From: Chrysomallon squamiferum
Lineage: Eukaryota > Mollusca > Gastropoda > Neomphalida > Peltospiridae
Reading direction: 5' to 3'
DNA: 64,000 nt
Assembly: GCA_012295275.1 (NCBI GenBank)
Contig: CM022679.1
Coordinates: forward strand, 21,335,110-21,399,109
In this document: in pieces, positions 1 to 18,257 of the stretch
Layout of the letters: each line of letters begins with the position of its first letter
Position numbering within the stretch: position 1 is the stretch's first letter
Program-made: the position numbers and the translations under genes
Notes under the pieces: generated by a model
What the model was told of the DNA's origin: nothing
The model's database searches: none
Seen by the model: the letters and a program-made list of their open reading frames with translations, nothing else

Positions 1-1371
1 ATAATACTGTATTATACATTTTGTAAAACTAGACTATTTTTAACCATAGTTTGACATTATACAATATAACATTATAGTACACATTTTTCACAACAGTCCG
101 TTTATTTTAAACACATAATGATATTAAAATTAATAAACGATTAAATATACAAAAGATTAACACGAGGAGAGTAATGTTTTAGAATGTGTTTTGTAAGTAC
201 GTATGAACATCTTTCTTTCAGATGGTAAAACTAAGTGTTCATATGTGCTGATTTCCAGTTTATCAGAGTAAAATTTATTTAGAACAAAACAGTTATATGC
301 TGTTGTTGTTGTAGTTGTTTTGTTTTTTTTAAAAAGAATTAAAAAAACAAAAAAAAACCAAACATATGTTTTGAACTTTGTCTACCATATAAACTACACA
401 TTCAGAACAACGTGAATTAAAATAAATGTCTGACCTAGTTTTCATGTGACTAAGCAACTCGCAGTGTACTTTGAAAAAGGAAGCAATTCAAGAAGGGGAT
501 TCCCTCAGCGTTCACGTATGTTAACTTATTTATAGCCTTTGACTATCGTTTCTTTTTATAAACATTGCACTGGAAATATTAAAAATAGGTCGTGGTGTTA
601 TTTGTTCGTTCATTCATTCATTTTTGCGTTTGTTTATTCATTTGTTCTTTCATTTATTTATTCATTTCTTTGTTAATTTATTCACATACACACAAAGGTT
701 AGACAAAACATGATTACATAATATAGTTTTTTATTCATTCATCAATACGTATATTGATTGAGTCACTGACATACAGGTTTATTCAGAACTTTAACATGTC
801 TAGGTAATGTTTACCTATTTGTATAAAATTTTAAAGTTCTCATATAAATGCATATAATATAATGTACGCAATTATCTGTATAAATTTGCATTAAATTATC
901 ATCTGTCTTAATTTAAGCCGAATTTAATAAAAAAAAAAAAATTAAAAATAAAAAAAAAATAAAAGAGTCATCTTTCATAATAATGAAGAAAAGACAGGCC
1001 TATGATGCGGTTATTTTCTGATTTGTTTAGTTTAAACATAGTTTGACATGAAATAATATAATATTATTATACACTTTGCATAAATAGTTTATTTAAAAAA
1101 CATAGGTTGACATTAAATAATGGAACATTATTTTATACATTTTGCACAAACAGGTTTTTTTAAACATAGTATGGCATTAAATAATATAACTCTGTATTAT
1201 ACATTTTGTTTAACTAGTATGATATTAAAATTAATAACATAACACTATTGTATACTTTGAAAAACGAAGTAATTCTAGGAGGGGATTCCCTCAGCGTTCA
1301 CGTATATTAACTTATCTATTGCCCTTGAAAATCATTTCTTTTTATAAACATTGCATTGGAAATATTAAAGA

Positions 1372-1480
1372 TGGCTGAAATGCACGATCGTTACGTATCC
1401 ATAACGTTGCAGAGATTTCATTTAGAAAACGAGCAGATTTTAAAAACTGGACGAAACCAGATTTGTTTTAAATATTTTAA
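1372..1480 (+). repeat. First-exon-like module, copy 1 (decayed, no splice donor)
   Basis: A roughly 100-bp segment (CACGATCG...AAACCAG) is nearly identical to 5573-5690. It is a diverged relative of 2335-2480 and 6555-6710. In this copy the position after CAG reads AT instead of GT, so it could not act as a 5' splice site. It is preceded by a conserved block (GGGGATTCCCTCAGCG) that also precedes the other modules. It probably derives from an untranslated first exon of the adaptor gene; that role is inferred. Confidence 0.45.
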
Positions 1481-2108
1481 TTAATTTTTCTTAGATGAGA
1501 GCTATTTGATCAGTTAATATCATTTTGTTTTAATTGTTAGACAAAAAACATCATGGTCGTGATGTCGTTTGTTTGTTCATTTATTCACATACACACAACG
1601 GTTAGACAAAATATGATTACATAATATAGTTTTTTATTCATTCATCAATCCGTATATTCATTGAGTCATTGACGTACTGGTTTATTGAGAACTTTAACAT
1701 AGGTAATATTTACCGTGTTGTTAAAATTTTAAACATCTCATATAAATGCATATAATATAACGTACGCAATTATTTATATAAATTTGCATTAAATTTTCAT
1801 CTGTCTTAATTTAAGGCGAATTTAGTAAAACAAAGAAGAAAGAAAAAGGAATCATCTTCCATAATACAGACAAAAAGAGAGGCCTATGATGCGGTTATTT
1901 GTTTATTTGTTTATTTGTCATAAGAATAAAATGAAAATAAATAAAAGAAATGAAAGATAATAAAGTAAAAAGAAAGAAAAAAATGAACTAAAGCAAGAAA
2001 CGAAGAAAAGAATAATAAACAAAGAGATAAATATATAAATAAATTACACGAAATAATAAATAAAATGGAATAAATTAAACAAAATAAAAAGTAAAATTAA
2101 AATTAATT

Positions 2109-2140
<32 letters not shown>

Positions 2141-2334
2141 AAAATAAAATAAAATAAAATAAAATAAAATTGCGCCTTAAATTCGGTGGACAATTTAAAA
2201 CCCACTCAAAACAACTTGAAACATTTTATGTGCCTGACCTGCCTTTCATGGCACTCAGAGGAGTTTGGAGAGGAAGTAATTCGAAGGGTCATCCACTCAG
2301 CATTCAGGTATATTAAAAATCTATAGACCGAAAA

Positions 2335-2480
2335 TGTCATTCGCTGTTGGAGATTTAGAACTGTAAACTTCATACGGACTTGATATGCACGAACGTAACA
2401 TATCACTAACCTAGCAGAGGTTTGACACTGAAAACAAACAGACTCCAGAAACTCGAAGAAATCAGGTTTGATTTTAAATA
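2335..2480 (+). repeat. First-exon-like module, copy 2 (donor present)
   Basis: Related to the modules at 1372, 5573 and 6555. It ends in ATCAG at 2465 followed by GTTTG, a plausible 5' splice donor. The next good acceptor downstream (a T-rich tract, then CAG) is just before the truncated TIR-coding exon at 3351. It could therefore still serve as the leader exon of the pseudogene copy. Confidence 0.4.
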
Positions 2481-3350
2481 TTTGGACTTATTTTGTTTAT
2501 TAATAATTTTGTACATTAAATAACTGTAATTTCGTTTCGAGTCTGAATCATTTTTGAGATAAACAACAGTTACGAAAAGAAGCAGAATTCGGTTGTTAAA
2601 TACTAACTGCTAGATACCTTGACATTTTTAGTTTCCATACAATACACTGTGAACATCGTGTGACGTGTTTTTAAGTTACTGTTACTAGCTCAATATTCAT
2701 TATCTGTGACTGTGACGATAGACATACGAGTGATTCGTTGCACTGTGTTCTGTCCTTGCTATAAACCCAGTTCAGCCACTGTATTCTTAACACAGTTTTA
2801 CTTCACACTAACTCAAATCTACTGCTGGCGGATAACCGCTCTGACCGGTATAGGTTGATATCACGCACGTAATGTCCACGAGACAATAAAATTATAAACA
2901 CCGATTTGGCTTGGTATGAAATATGATAAGTGCGGCAGCAGCAGTTTAGTAATCAGTAAGATAACCGTAGACTAACTCATATTTATTTTTAAAAATGTCC
3001 ACATTTCTTTTGTAGGCCTACGTACTAATTCTTCTTGTATTTATTATTACTGTTGTTGTGGTTGTTTTTCTCTTGTTTACTAGTATTAACAGTATTATTG
3101 TTGTTTTTCTTTTAATTGTTATTATAGTAGTAGTAGTTTTCTTGTTGTTGTTGTTGATGTGGATGTTTTCATCAGTACGTTTATTCCACAAAACCTTGTC
3201 AGCTTCAAGAGAAATGTATCTAGCTGAATGATAGAGATTATTCAACCAATAAGGCTATACGCCCTTGTGTCTCAGTTCACAGGCTTGAGAAAGAATAATT
3301 ATAACAGATATCTGTATGTTAACAATTAAATGTTTATTTTTCAGTCAGCA

Positions 3351-3830
3351 ATGGCTTCTTCAGACCGCCCAGCTAGCATGAAGAGGCACTGTACAATCAT
3401 CCACACTGATGACGCTGTTCAGTGGTGCGAGTACGCCAAGAAACTGTTCGCCAAAGACAAACGACAACATTTAACCATAGACAGTATCAACATAGATGAA
3501 CTGGACTACGAAAACTCACCACAAATAGAGGCTGCAATCAAAAACTCTTATCTCGTGGTAATCCTCACATCTCCGGACATGAAGACTTTCATTTTAGAAA
3601 AATCTTCCTGGTTTATATATATATATATATATTATTTTGATTACTTTTTCTTTTTTTTTAAATGAATTTTATGACTTGGATTATGAACAATAAAGAATAA
3701 AAGCTGAAGAATATTGTAAATAGCCATATGACCTTGAAAGGTAGTTATTTATTTATTTACGTATTGTGTTCCGACTAACAGAGCAAGCTGCTGATGATGT
3801 TTATAGTCGTACTGGAAAAGCAGTGTGTGT
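3351..3830 (+). pseudogene. Truncated chimeric copy of the PIK3AP1/BCAP-like gene (TIR exon fused to an exon-9 fragment)
   Basis: From the ATG at 3351 the first 87 codons match the intact gene at 7565 with only a few substitutions: a TIR-like segment with DAVQWCEYAKKLF, LDYEN and SYLVVILTSP. At about 3612 homology breaks off in the middle of the exon. The frame then runs through a TA-repeat into a stop at 3663-3665. Positions 3717-3830 instead match the intron 8/exon 9 boundary of the intact gene (about 12460-12604), but roughly 50 bp spanning the splice acceptor and the exon start are missing. The locus thus looks like a tandem copy with a large internal deletion. Its acceptor and ATG are intact, so a peptide of about 105 residues with half a TIR fold could be made. 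Function is doubtful. Confidence 0.8.
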
Positions 3831-3884
3831 GTTTGTATAAATGTGTGGTATGTATGTGTGTGTGCTTCCATAGCTAATATATTT

Positions 3885-4260
3885 TAGTTTGTCGTTAAAT
3901 AATATCATTGTATTATGCATTGTGTATAGTTAGTAAATTTTAAACAGAATCTGACAATATAATTAATACATTATATTATACATTTTGTACAACAGTCTAT
4001 TTATTTGAAAAATAGTTTGACATTAACTAATGTAACAATATTTTATACATTTTACACAAATAGTTTATTTTAAAAATAATTTGATATTAAATAATGTAAC
4101 AATTCTTTTTATACATTTTACACAAATGGTTTATTTTATAAAATAATTTGATATTAAATAATGTGAAATTATTTTATACATTTGGCACAAATAGTTTGTT
4201 TTAAACTCAGTACGACATTAAATAATATAAAACTAGTCTATTTTTAACCATAGTTTGACA
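3885..4260. repeat. AT-rich ~66-bp minisatellite
   Basis: About five tandem units share TTTATACATTTT, CACAAATAGTTTATTTTAAA and TTTGA(C/T)ATTAAATAATGTAA in that order, with roughly 66-70 bp periodicity. Shorter runs of the same unit are at 1-120, 1025-1220 and 5235-5430. The array sits at the junction between the two duplication copies, a plausible site for unequal exchange. Confidence 0.7.
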
Positions 4261-5572
4261 TTATATAACATTATAGTACACATTTTTCACAACAGTCCAT
4301 TTATTTTAAACACAGTATGATACTAAAATAAATAAACGATTAAATATACAAAAGAATAACACCTAGGAGAGTAATGTTTTAGAATGTGTTTTGTAAGTAC
4401 GTATGGACGATATGTCAATTTACAAATTTTTAAACATCTTTTTTTCAGATAGTGTTCATATGTGCTTATTTACAGTTTATCAGAGTAAAATTTATTTATA
4501 ACAAAACAGTAATATGTAGGTTTCTGAGTGTTCTTTTCTTTTTCTTTTTTCTTTTTTTTTTTTAAATAAAGAATGAAAGAAAACATGTTTTGAACTCTGT
4601 CAACCATAAACTACACATTCAGAACAACGTGAATTAAAATAAATGTCTGACCTAGTTTTCATGTGACTAAGCAACTCGCAGTGTACTTTGAAACAGGAAG
4701 CAATTCTAGGAGGGGATTCCCTCAGCGTTCACGTATGTTAACTTATCTGTCATTTCTTTTTATAAACATTGCACTGGAAATATTAAAAATATTAAAAATA
4801 TAAAAAATAGCACCAAGGTTGTGGTGTCATTTGTTCGTTCATTCATTCATTTTTGTGTTTGTTTATTCATTTGTTCTTTCATTTATTTAATCATTTCTTT
4901 GTTAATTTATTCACATACAAACAACGGTTAGACAAAACATGATTACATAATATAGTTTTTTATTCATTCATCAATACGTATATTGATTGAGTCACTGACA
5001 TACAGGTTTATTCAGAACTTTAACATAGCTAGGTAATATTAATCTATCTGTTTAAAATTTCAAAGTTCTCATATAAATGCATATAATATAATGTACGCAA
5101 TTATTTGTATAAATTTGTATTAAATTATCATCTGTCTTAATTTAAGCCGACATTTAATAAATAATAATAAAAAAATCATCTTTCATAATAATGAAGAAAA
5201 GACAGGCCTATGATGCGGTTATTTTCTGATTTGTTTAGTTTAAACATAGTTTGACATTAAATAATATAATATTATTATACACTTTGCATAAATAGTTTAT
5301 TTAAAAAACATAGGTTGACATTAAATAATGGAACATTATTTTACACATTTGGCACAAACAGGTTTTTTTAAACATAGTATGGCATTAAATAATATAACTC
5401 TGTATTATACATTTTGTTTAACTAGTATGATATTAAAATTAATAACATAACACTATTGTATACTTTGAAAAACGAAGTAATTCTAGGAGGGGATTCCCTC
5501 AGCGTTCACGTATATTAACTTATCTATTGCCCTTGAAAATCATTTCTTTTTATAAACATTGCATTGGAAATA

Positions 5573-5690
5573 TTAAAGATGGCTGAAGTGCACGATCGTA
5601 ACGTATCCATAACGTTGCAGAGATTTCATTTAGAAAACGAGCAGATTTTAAAAACTGGACGAAACCAGATTTGTTTTAAATATTTTAATT
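5573..5690 (+). repeat. First-exon-like module, copy 3 (decayed, no splice donor)
   Basis: Nearly identical to 1372-1480. It has CAG at about 5668 followed by AT, so no GT donor. An ATG here opens a frame of about 98 codons (starting at 5564) with no recognisable domain. I read that frame as chance, because copy 1 carries a stop in the equivalent frame. Confidence 0.45.
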
Positions 5691-6554
5691 ACTTTTTCTT
5701 AGATAAGAGCTGTTTTATCTGTCAATATCATTTTGTTTTAATTGTTAGACAAAAAAACGCAATGGTCGTGATCTCGTTTGTTTGTTCATTTGTTCCTTCA
5801 TTTATTTATTTTTTGTTTGTCAATTTATTCACATACACACAACGGTTAGACAAAACATGATTACATAATATACTTATTTATTCTTTCATCAATATGTACA
5901 TTGATTGAGTCATTGACATACAGGTTTATTGAGAACTTTAACATAGGTAATATTTACCTTGTTGTTAAAATTTTAAACTTCTCATATAAATGCATATAAT
6001 ATAACGTATGCAATTATAAATATAAATTTGGATTAAATTATCATCTGTCTTAATTTAAGGCGAATTTAATAAAACAAAGAAGAAAAAAAAGAATCATCTT
6101 TCATAATACAGACAAAAAGAGAGGCCTATGATGCGGTTATTTGTTTATTTTTCATAAGAATAAAATGAAAATAAATAAAAGAAATGAAAGATAATAAAGT
6201 AAAAAGAAAGAAAAAATGAACTAAAGCAGAAATGAAGAAAAGAATAATAAACAAACAGATAAATAAATAAATAAATTACACGAAATAATAAATAAAATAA
6301 AATAAATCAAACAAAATAAAAAGTAAAATAAAGAAAAAGTAAAATTAAAATTTACTAAAAAAAATAAATATATATATATATACAATAAAAAAATAAAAAT
6401 AAAAAATACAACTGCGCTGTAAATTCGGTGGACCATTCAAAACAACCTGAAACATGATATCTGCCCTACCTACCTTTGACGGCACATAGAGGACTTTGAA
6501 CAAGGAAGTAATTCGAAGGGTACACCCCCAGCATTCAGGTATATTAACAAATCT

Positions 6555-6710
6555 ATAGACCGAGAACGTCATTCGCTGTTGAGATTTAGTAAGCTTCATA
6601 CGGACTTGAAATGCACGAAAGAAACGGATCACTAACCTCGCAGTGGTTTGACTCTGAAAACAAACAGACTCTAGAAACTCGAAGAAATCAGGTTTGTTTT
6701 TAAATATTTA
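6555..6710 (+). other. Likely untranslated first exon of the PIK3AP1-like gene
   Basis: The same module as 2335-2480. It ends ATCAG at 6691 followed by GTTTGT, a usable splice donor. The coding exon downstream begins after a T-rich tract and CAG at 7558, only 6 bases before the ATG, so the gene needs an upstream leader exon. This module is the best candidate. The 5' end of the exon cannot be placed from sequence. Confidence 0.45.
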
Positions 6711-7564
6711 GACTTATTTTATTTATTAATAATTTTGTACTTTAAATAATTGTAATTTTGTGTCGAGTTTGAATAATTCTCAGATAAACAACAGTTATGA
6801 AAAGAAGCAGAATTCGGTTGTTAAATACTAACTGCTAGATCACCTTGACATTTTTAATTTCCATACAATACACTGTGAACATGGTCTGACGTGTTTTTAA
6901 GTTACTGTTACTAGCTTAATATTCATTGTCTGTGACTGTGACGATAGACATACGAGTGATTCGTTGCACTGTGTTCTGTCCTTGCTATAAACCCAGTTCA
7001 GCCACTGTATTCTTAACACAGTTTTACTTCACACTAACTCAAATCTACTGCTGGCGGATAACAGCTCAGACTGACCGGTATAGGTTGAAGTCACGCACGT
7101 AATGTCCACGAGACAATAAAATTATAAACACTGATTTGGCTTTGTATGAAATATGATAAGTGTGGCAGCATCAGTTTAGTAATCAGTTAGATAACCGTAG
7201 ACTAACTCATATTTATTTTTAAAATGTCGACATTTCTTTGTAGGCCTTCGTACTAATTCTTCTTGTATTTATTATTACTGTTGTTGTGGTTGTTTTTCTC
7301 TTGTTTACTAGTATTAACAGTATTATTGTTGTTTTTCTTTTAATTGTTATTATAGTAGTAGTAGTTTTCTTGTTGTTGTTGTTGATGTGGATGTTTTCAT
7401 TGGTACTTTTATTCAGCTTCAAGAGAAATGTATCTAGCTGAATGATAGGGATTAATCAGCCACTAAAGCTATACGCCCTTGTGTCTCAGTTCACAAGCTT
7501 GAGAAAGAATAATTACAACAGATATCTGTATGTTAACAATTAAATGTTTGTTTTTCAGTCAGCA

Positions 7565-14429
<6,865 letters not shown>

Positions 14430-14447
<18 letters not shown>

Positions 14448-14780
14448 TTGTTTTCGTGTTCCCTCTAGAACAAACAGAAAGTGAATGTTCTCGTGTTCCC
14501 TCTAGAACAAACAGAAAGTGAATGTTTTCGTGTTACCTCTAGAACAAACAGAAAGTGAATGTTTTCGTGTTCCCTCTAGAACAGACAGAAAGTGAATGTT
14601 TTCGGGTTCCATCTAGAACAGACATAAAAACAATGGATTCTTGCTTCCTCTAGAACATACAGAAAGTGAATATTCTTGTGTTCCCTCTAGAACAAACAGA
14701 AAATCAATGGATTCTTGTGTTCACTCTAGAACAGACAGAAAATCAATGGATTCTTGTTTCCTCTAGAACATACAAAAAAA
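14430..14780 (+). repeat. 37-bp tandem repeat starting at the stop codon of the PIK3AP1-like gene
   Basis: TCTAGAACA recurs at 14464, 14501, 14538, 14575, 14612, 14649, 14686, 14725 and 14762. The spacing is exactly 37 bp except for one 39-bp step. The unit contains AGAACAAACAGAAAGTGAATG. Its first occurrence overlaps the end of the coding sequence, where AGAACATTCAGAAAGTGA (14430-14447) encodes the last residues and stop. The array lies in the presumed 3'UTR. Short inverted words inside it (AGAACA with TGTTCT; GTTC with GAAC) could pair as RNA hairpins. Confidence 0.85.
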
Positions 14781-17447
14781 CGAGTGTTCTGCTGATTTGA
14801 CAACAACATAGTCTTTAAACTGATGAAGACACCTGCACGTTATCAGTAACAAAAAGCAATACTTTCTTTATTATGAAGTATTAATCTATGTTGTATTATA
14901 TACAGACAGTGTTGCCGTTTCTTCTGTTGGTAATGAGTGATATGGTAATATATATAATATGATGTCTTCTGTAGTTTATTACTGACCATGATTTTAGTGA
15001 TACTTTGCGTTTGCTGTTTACGAAGCACAAAATGTGTAATTGATTAAGCAATTTCATTATTGTGATATCGGTAACGTGCATGCTTGTTTCATGGTAGTAT
15101 TTATACTCTGGTTATTACTGAATATGAGCATAATGTTAAAAGATCTTTATGTTTTGAAAAATATTATAATTACCTACGAAAAATGTGGTTGTCATTGTAT
15201 GTATGTATATAATGTGTACAGGTAATGTCTATGTGGGTGTCTTTGCATGTTTACATCTGTGAACACAAATAATGTCAACTTCTTGCCATACTATGTATTA
15301 AAGTGAATGTTTTTATTTATTTTTTTTAAGTCTTCTGAGACTGAACTTTTGCTTGGACGTTTTTACCCACCATAATAGTCCCACCGTAGTGAAAAAAACT
15401 AAACAAATCTGTGATCACCTGAAAAACTCATTGTTATGATGGAAAGAAAAACATTCTGCACGATTTCTTTTCACAGTGTAAGACTTTTAATGATAACTTT
15501 TGTTCAATCATTCTTTGTGCAATCAAGTCTGAAGCAGTATTACTGAATATATATTAAAATATTTCTCAACAGACACTCTTTTGTTGTGCTTATTATATAT
15601 ATATATAAAGACGTGTGTGCGTGTGTGTGGGTGTGTTGTGTTGTGTCTGTCTGAGCATGTGTGCAAAATAATAAATAAATAAAAGTAACATGATAGACAT
15701 ACTTCCTGATTTGTGAACATGAACAAGAATGTATATATATATATAGAGAGATAGATAGATTATAGATATAGATAATAATGAAAGAATGAAGAGGTAACAT
15801 GACAGACGTGCTTCCTGATTTATGTTCAGATTAGGAACTAATGTAAATAACTATGACATGATAAAACTTGTAAACAGTAATGTAATTCATGTTAATGAGC
15901 TGTAACTGACAAATATGCTATCATTATCACCACCCTGAATATGCATCAAACAAATACAAAAAAAAAATAATAATAATTTAAAAAAATAAAAAATAAAAAC
16001 AAATAAAAAATAAATAAACAAATAAAAATACAACCACAACACTGGATGTACATATATATAAAAATGAAAATGGCGAAGAGAGTTTTTCCCGCTCTTTGAT
16101 TAAGCTATTAGAGTGATTTTTGTACATAAAAACACAGTACTGAGTTCTTCTTGTTTCATCCAAATTTCACTCACAGTTTTGATCCCTCTGACCACCTGAA
16201 TCGCATCTCAAAAAAGGACACAGAAGCTTCACAGACACACACACATCTATAAAGGTGTGTTTATATATATGTGTGTGCGTGAGTGTTTGAGTGTGTATAT
16301 ATTATAATGAATATGCATTTTACTTCATGGTAACCAAAATATACGAATTACAAATTGTAGTACTTGACAAATTTATTACTAAAGCCTGAAGATTTATCTT
16401 TTGTAATGAGTTGAAGTGTAAAAAAGACAGAGAAAATATTCTTAGGATATTTGTCAGATATCAGTAAAATCGTAAAATGCTGTTTTGTGGTATTTTTTAT
16501 AAACTGAATAATGTTAAAGACATTGTGTATATTACATATATGCATTCATTAACCATAAAAAGATTTTAAAAAAATTGGAGAAGAAATTATTATTCTTAAA
16601 AGATGGTTTATATAATTCTCTTCAGAAGCCCAGAAAAACAGGATATATTAACTTGAGGTCGCGCAGTTCGAAAGACAGAAAGCTAAAAAGTAGGGTGCCT
16701 GACCACCCTAATCGTCCCATGGGGGTAAGGGCTTTTGAACACCGTTTCCCCAAGTTGACTTGATAAACGTATCGCCAGTTTAAGGGGGATAACTCTATTT
16801 AATTTTATGATTGGGGGATATTAAACTAACTTTAAAAACTTCAATAACACGTGTAGTAAGAGAATTTTATTTTTATTTTTCTTAAGTTGATAACATACGA
16901 GGTAATGTGATTTCATAACTTAAGTGTTTATAAAGTACACTTGAAATGTCTGATAGTGTTATCATTTCATGTCAAATCGTGTATTAAATTCAACAGAAGT
17001 TGAAATTCGCCAACGCTATTAATTATGAAAATTGAAACATTCTTCCGCTTTTTATCAAATGAGATCTATGGTTTCAAGTTTTTGTCGGTAAAACATTGCA
17101 AATAATGGTTTATTTTATCAGTATTTATCTTCATACAGTGATATGCTTGTTTACATAAATTTATGTTTTTACGCGTATTTGACGATTTATCATCTGCTAT
17201 CTGACAGTACACTTCTCATTGTCATAGGACAGAAAGTAGTGTGCAGTGTGTGTGTGTGTGTGTTTTAAGATAAGACTAAGCAACGGAGAAACATTATAGG
17301 TTGTTGGGTTTCTTTATGTCCTCTATCCCTTGAGTATGCTTATAACAAATATAACTACCAAGATATTTAGAATTACTTAAAATGTATAAACAGTAAGAGC
17401 AATCAGAAAAAAAAGAAAAAAAAAATAATAAAATAATAATAATAATA

Positions 17448-17513
<66 letters not shown>

Positions 17514-18250
17514 TATAAAAAATAATAATTAAATTAAAAAATAAAATTATGGGAAAATAAGGATAACCATGGTTACCTTTTCTTAATTTTATTTATTTAT
17601 TTATTTTATTTTATTTTATTTTATTTTATTTTATTTTATTTTTGTTAATTTGTAATTGTTTAATGATAAATAATAATAAATAAAACACTTAAACATAAGT
17701 AACCAATAGATAGAAAATATGATATTTTTGTTATTATAACCCTTGAAAATAGTATTCCATATGTACTATGTCCATAGCAGAATATTAAATTTTTATTATA
17801 AAAAAAAAAAAAAAAAATCTGGAGAAACAAAAAGTGTTTGATTTCATGTTTAAACTAATAGTAATTAAAAAAACAAAAAAACCCAACTGCATATTTAAGT
17901 AAAAAAAAAAAAATTGTGTTTGCTCATAAAAATTTATTAAAACTACAGGTACCAGACAATTTATCAACTTCCAGAAAACCAGCTTCAGAAATTTATTAAT
18001 TTTAGGCCTGTCTCTTAAATACAGTATTATTCATTACTCTTCACTGTTTATTTTATATTTTAAAAATACATTATGCTTTAGTCCTGTAAACTGAAAACAA
18101 TTCAGAAATCAGTTAATCTCTGGTTCTGGGCTTACATGTAGTAAGTAATCTTTACTATATTAGTGTTCATTTTCAGGAGGACTGCCATTTTTTTTCTTTC
18201 TAAATTACTCAGCATTATTTTAACATAAAGTGTTTTAATTAAAACTTACA
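14781..18250. other. Intergenic/3'UTR DNA without a recognised gene
   Basis: AT-rich DNA between the adaptor gene and endonuclease IV. It holds short AT, GT and AAT runs, a (TA)n block at about 17452-17516, TTTTA repeats at about 17605-17642 and poly(A) at about 17800. A GC-richer patch at about 16655-16800 (including AAGGGGGATAACTC) looks like a degraded interspersed element. No open frame here has a recognisable domain. Confidence 0.6.
17452..17516. repeat. (TA)n microsatellite
   Basis: About 60 bp of TA dinucleotides in intergenic DNA. Confidence 0.9.
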
Positions 18251-18257
18251 GATCTTG

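Larger units (their letters stand above)
1..3612. repeat. Left copy of a ~4.2-kb tandem segmental duplication
   Basis: From about position 20 to 3612 the sequence matches 4226-7829 nearly base for base, with an offset of about 4.2 kb and small indels. The shared block includes AT-rich minisatellite DNA, two first-exon-like modules, a GTT/GTA-rich stretch, a splice acceptor and the first coding exon of the adaptor gene. The match stops abruptly inside that exon at about 3612. Similarity is high in non-coding DNA too, so the duplication is recent or has been homogenised by gene conversion. Read by eye, not by alignment software. Confidence 0.85.

Noticed and set aside
5564-5860. 98-codon plus-strand frame in the duplicated module
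   Set aside because: The near-identical copy at 1366 has an early stop in the same frame, and there is no domain; treated as part of a non-coding leader module.
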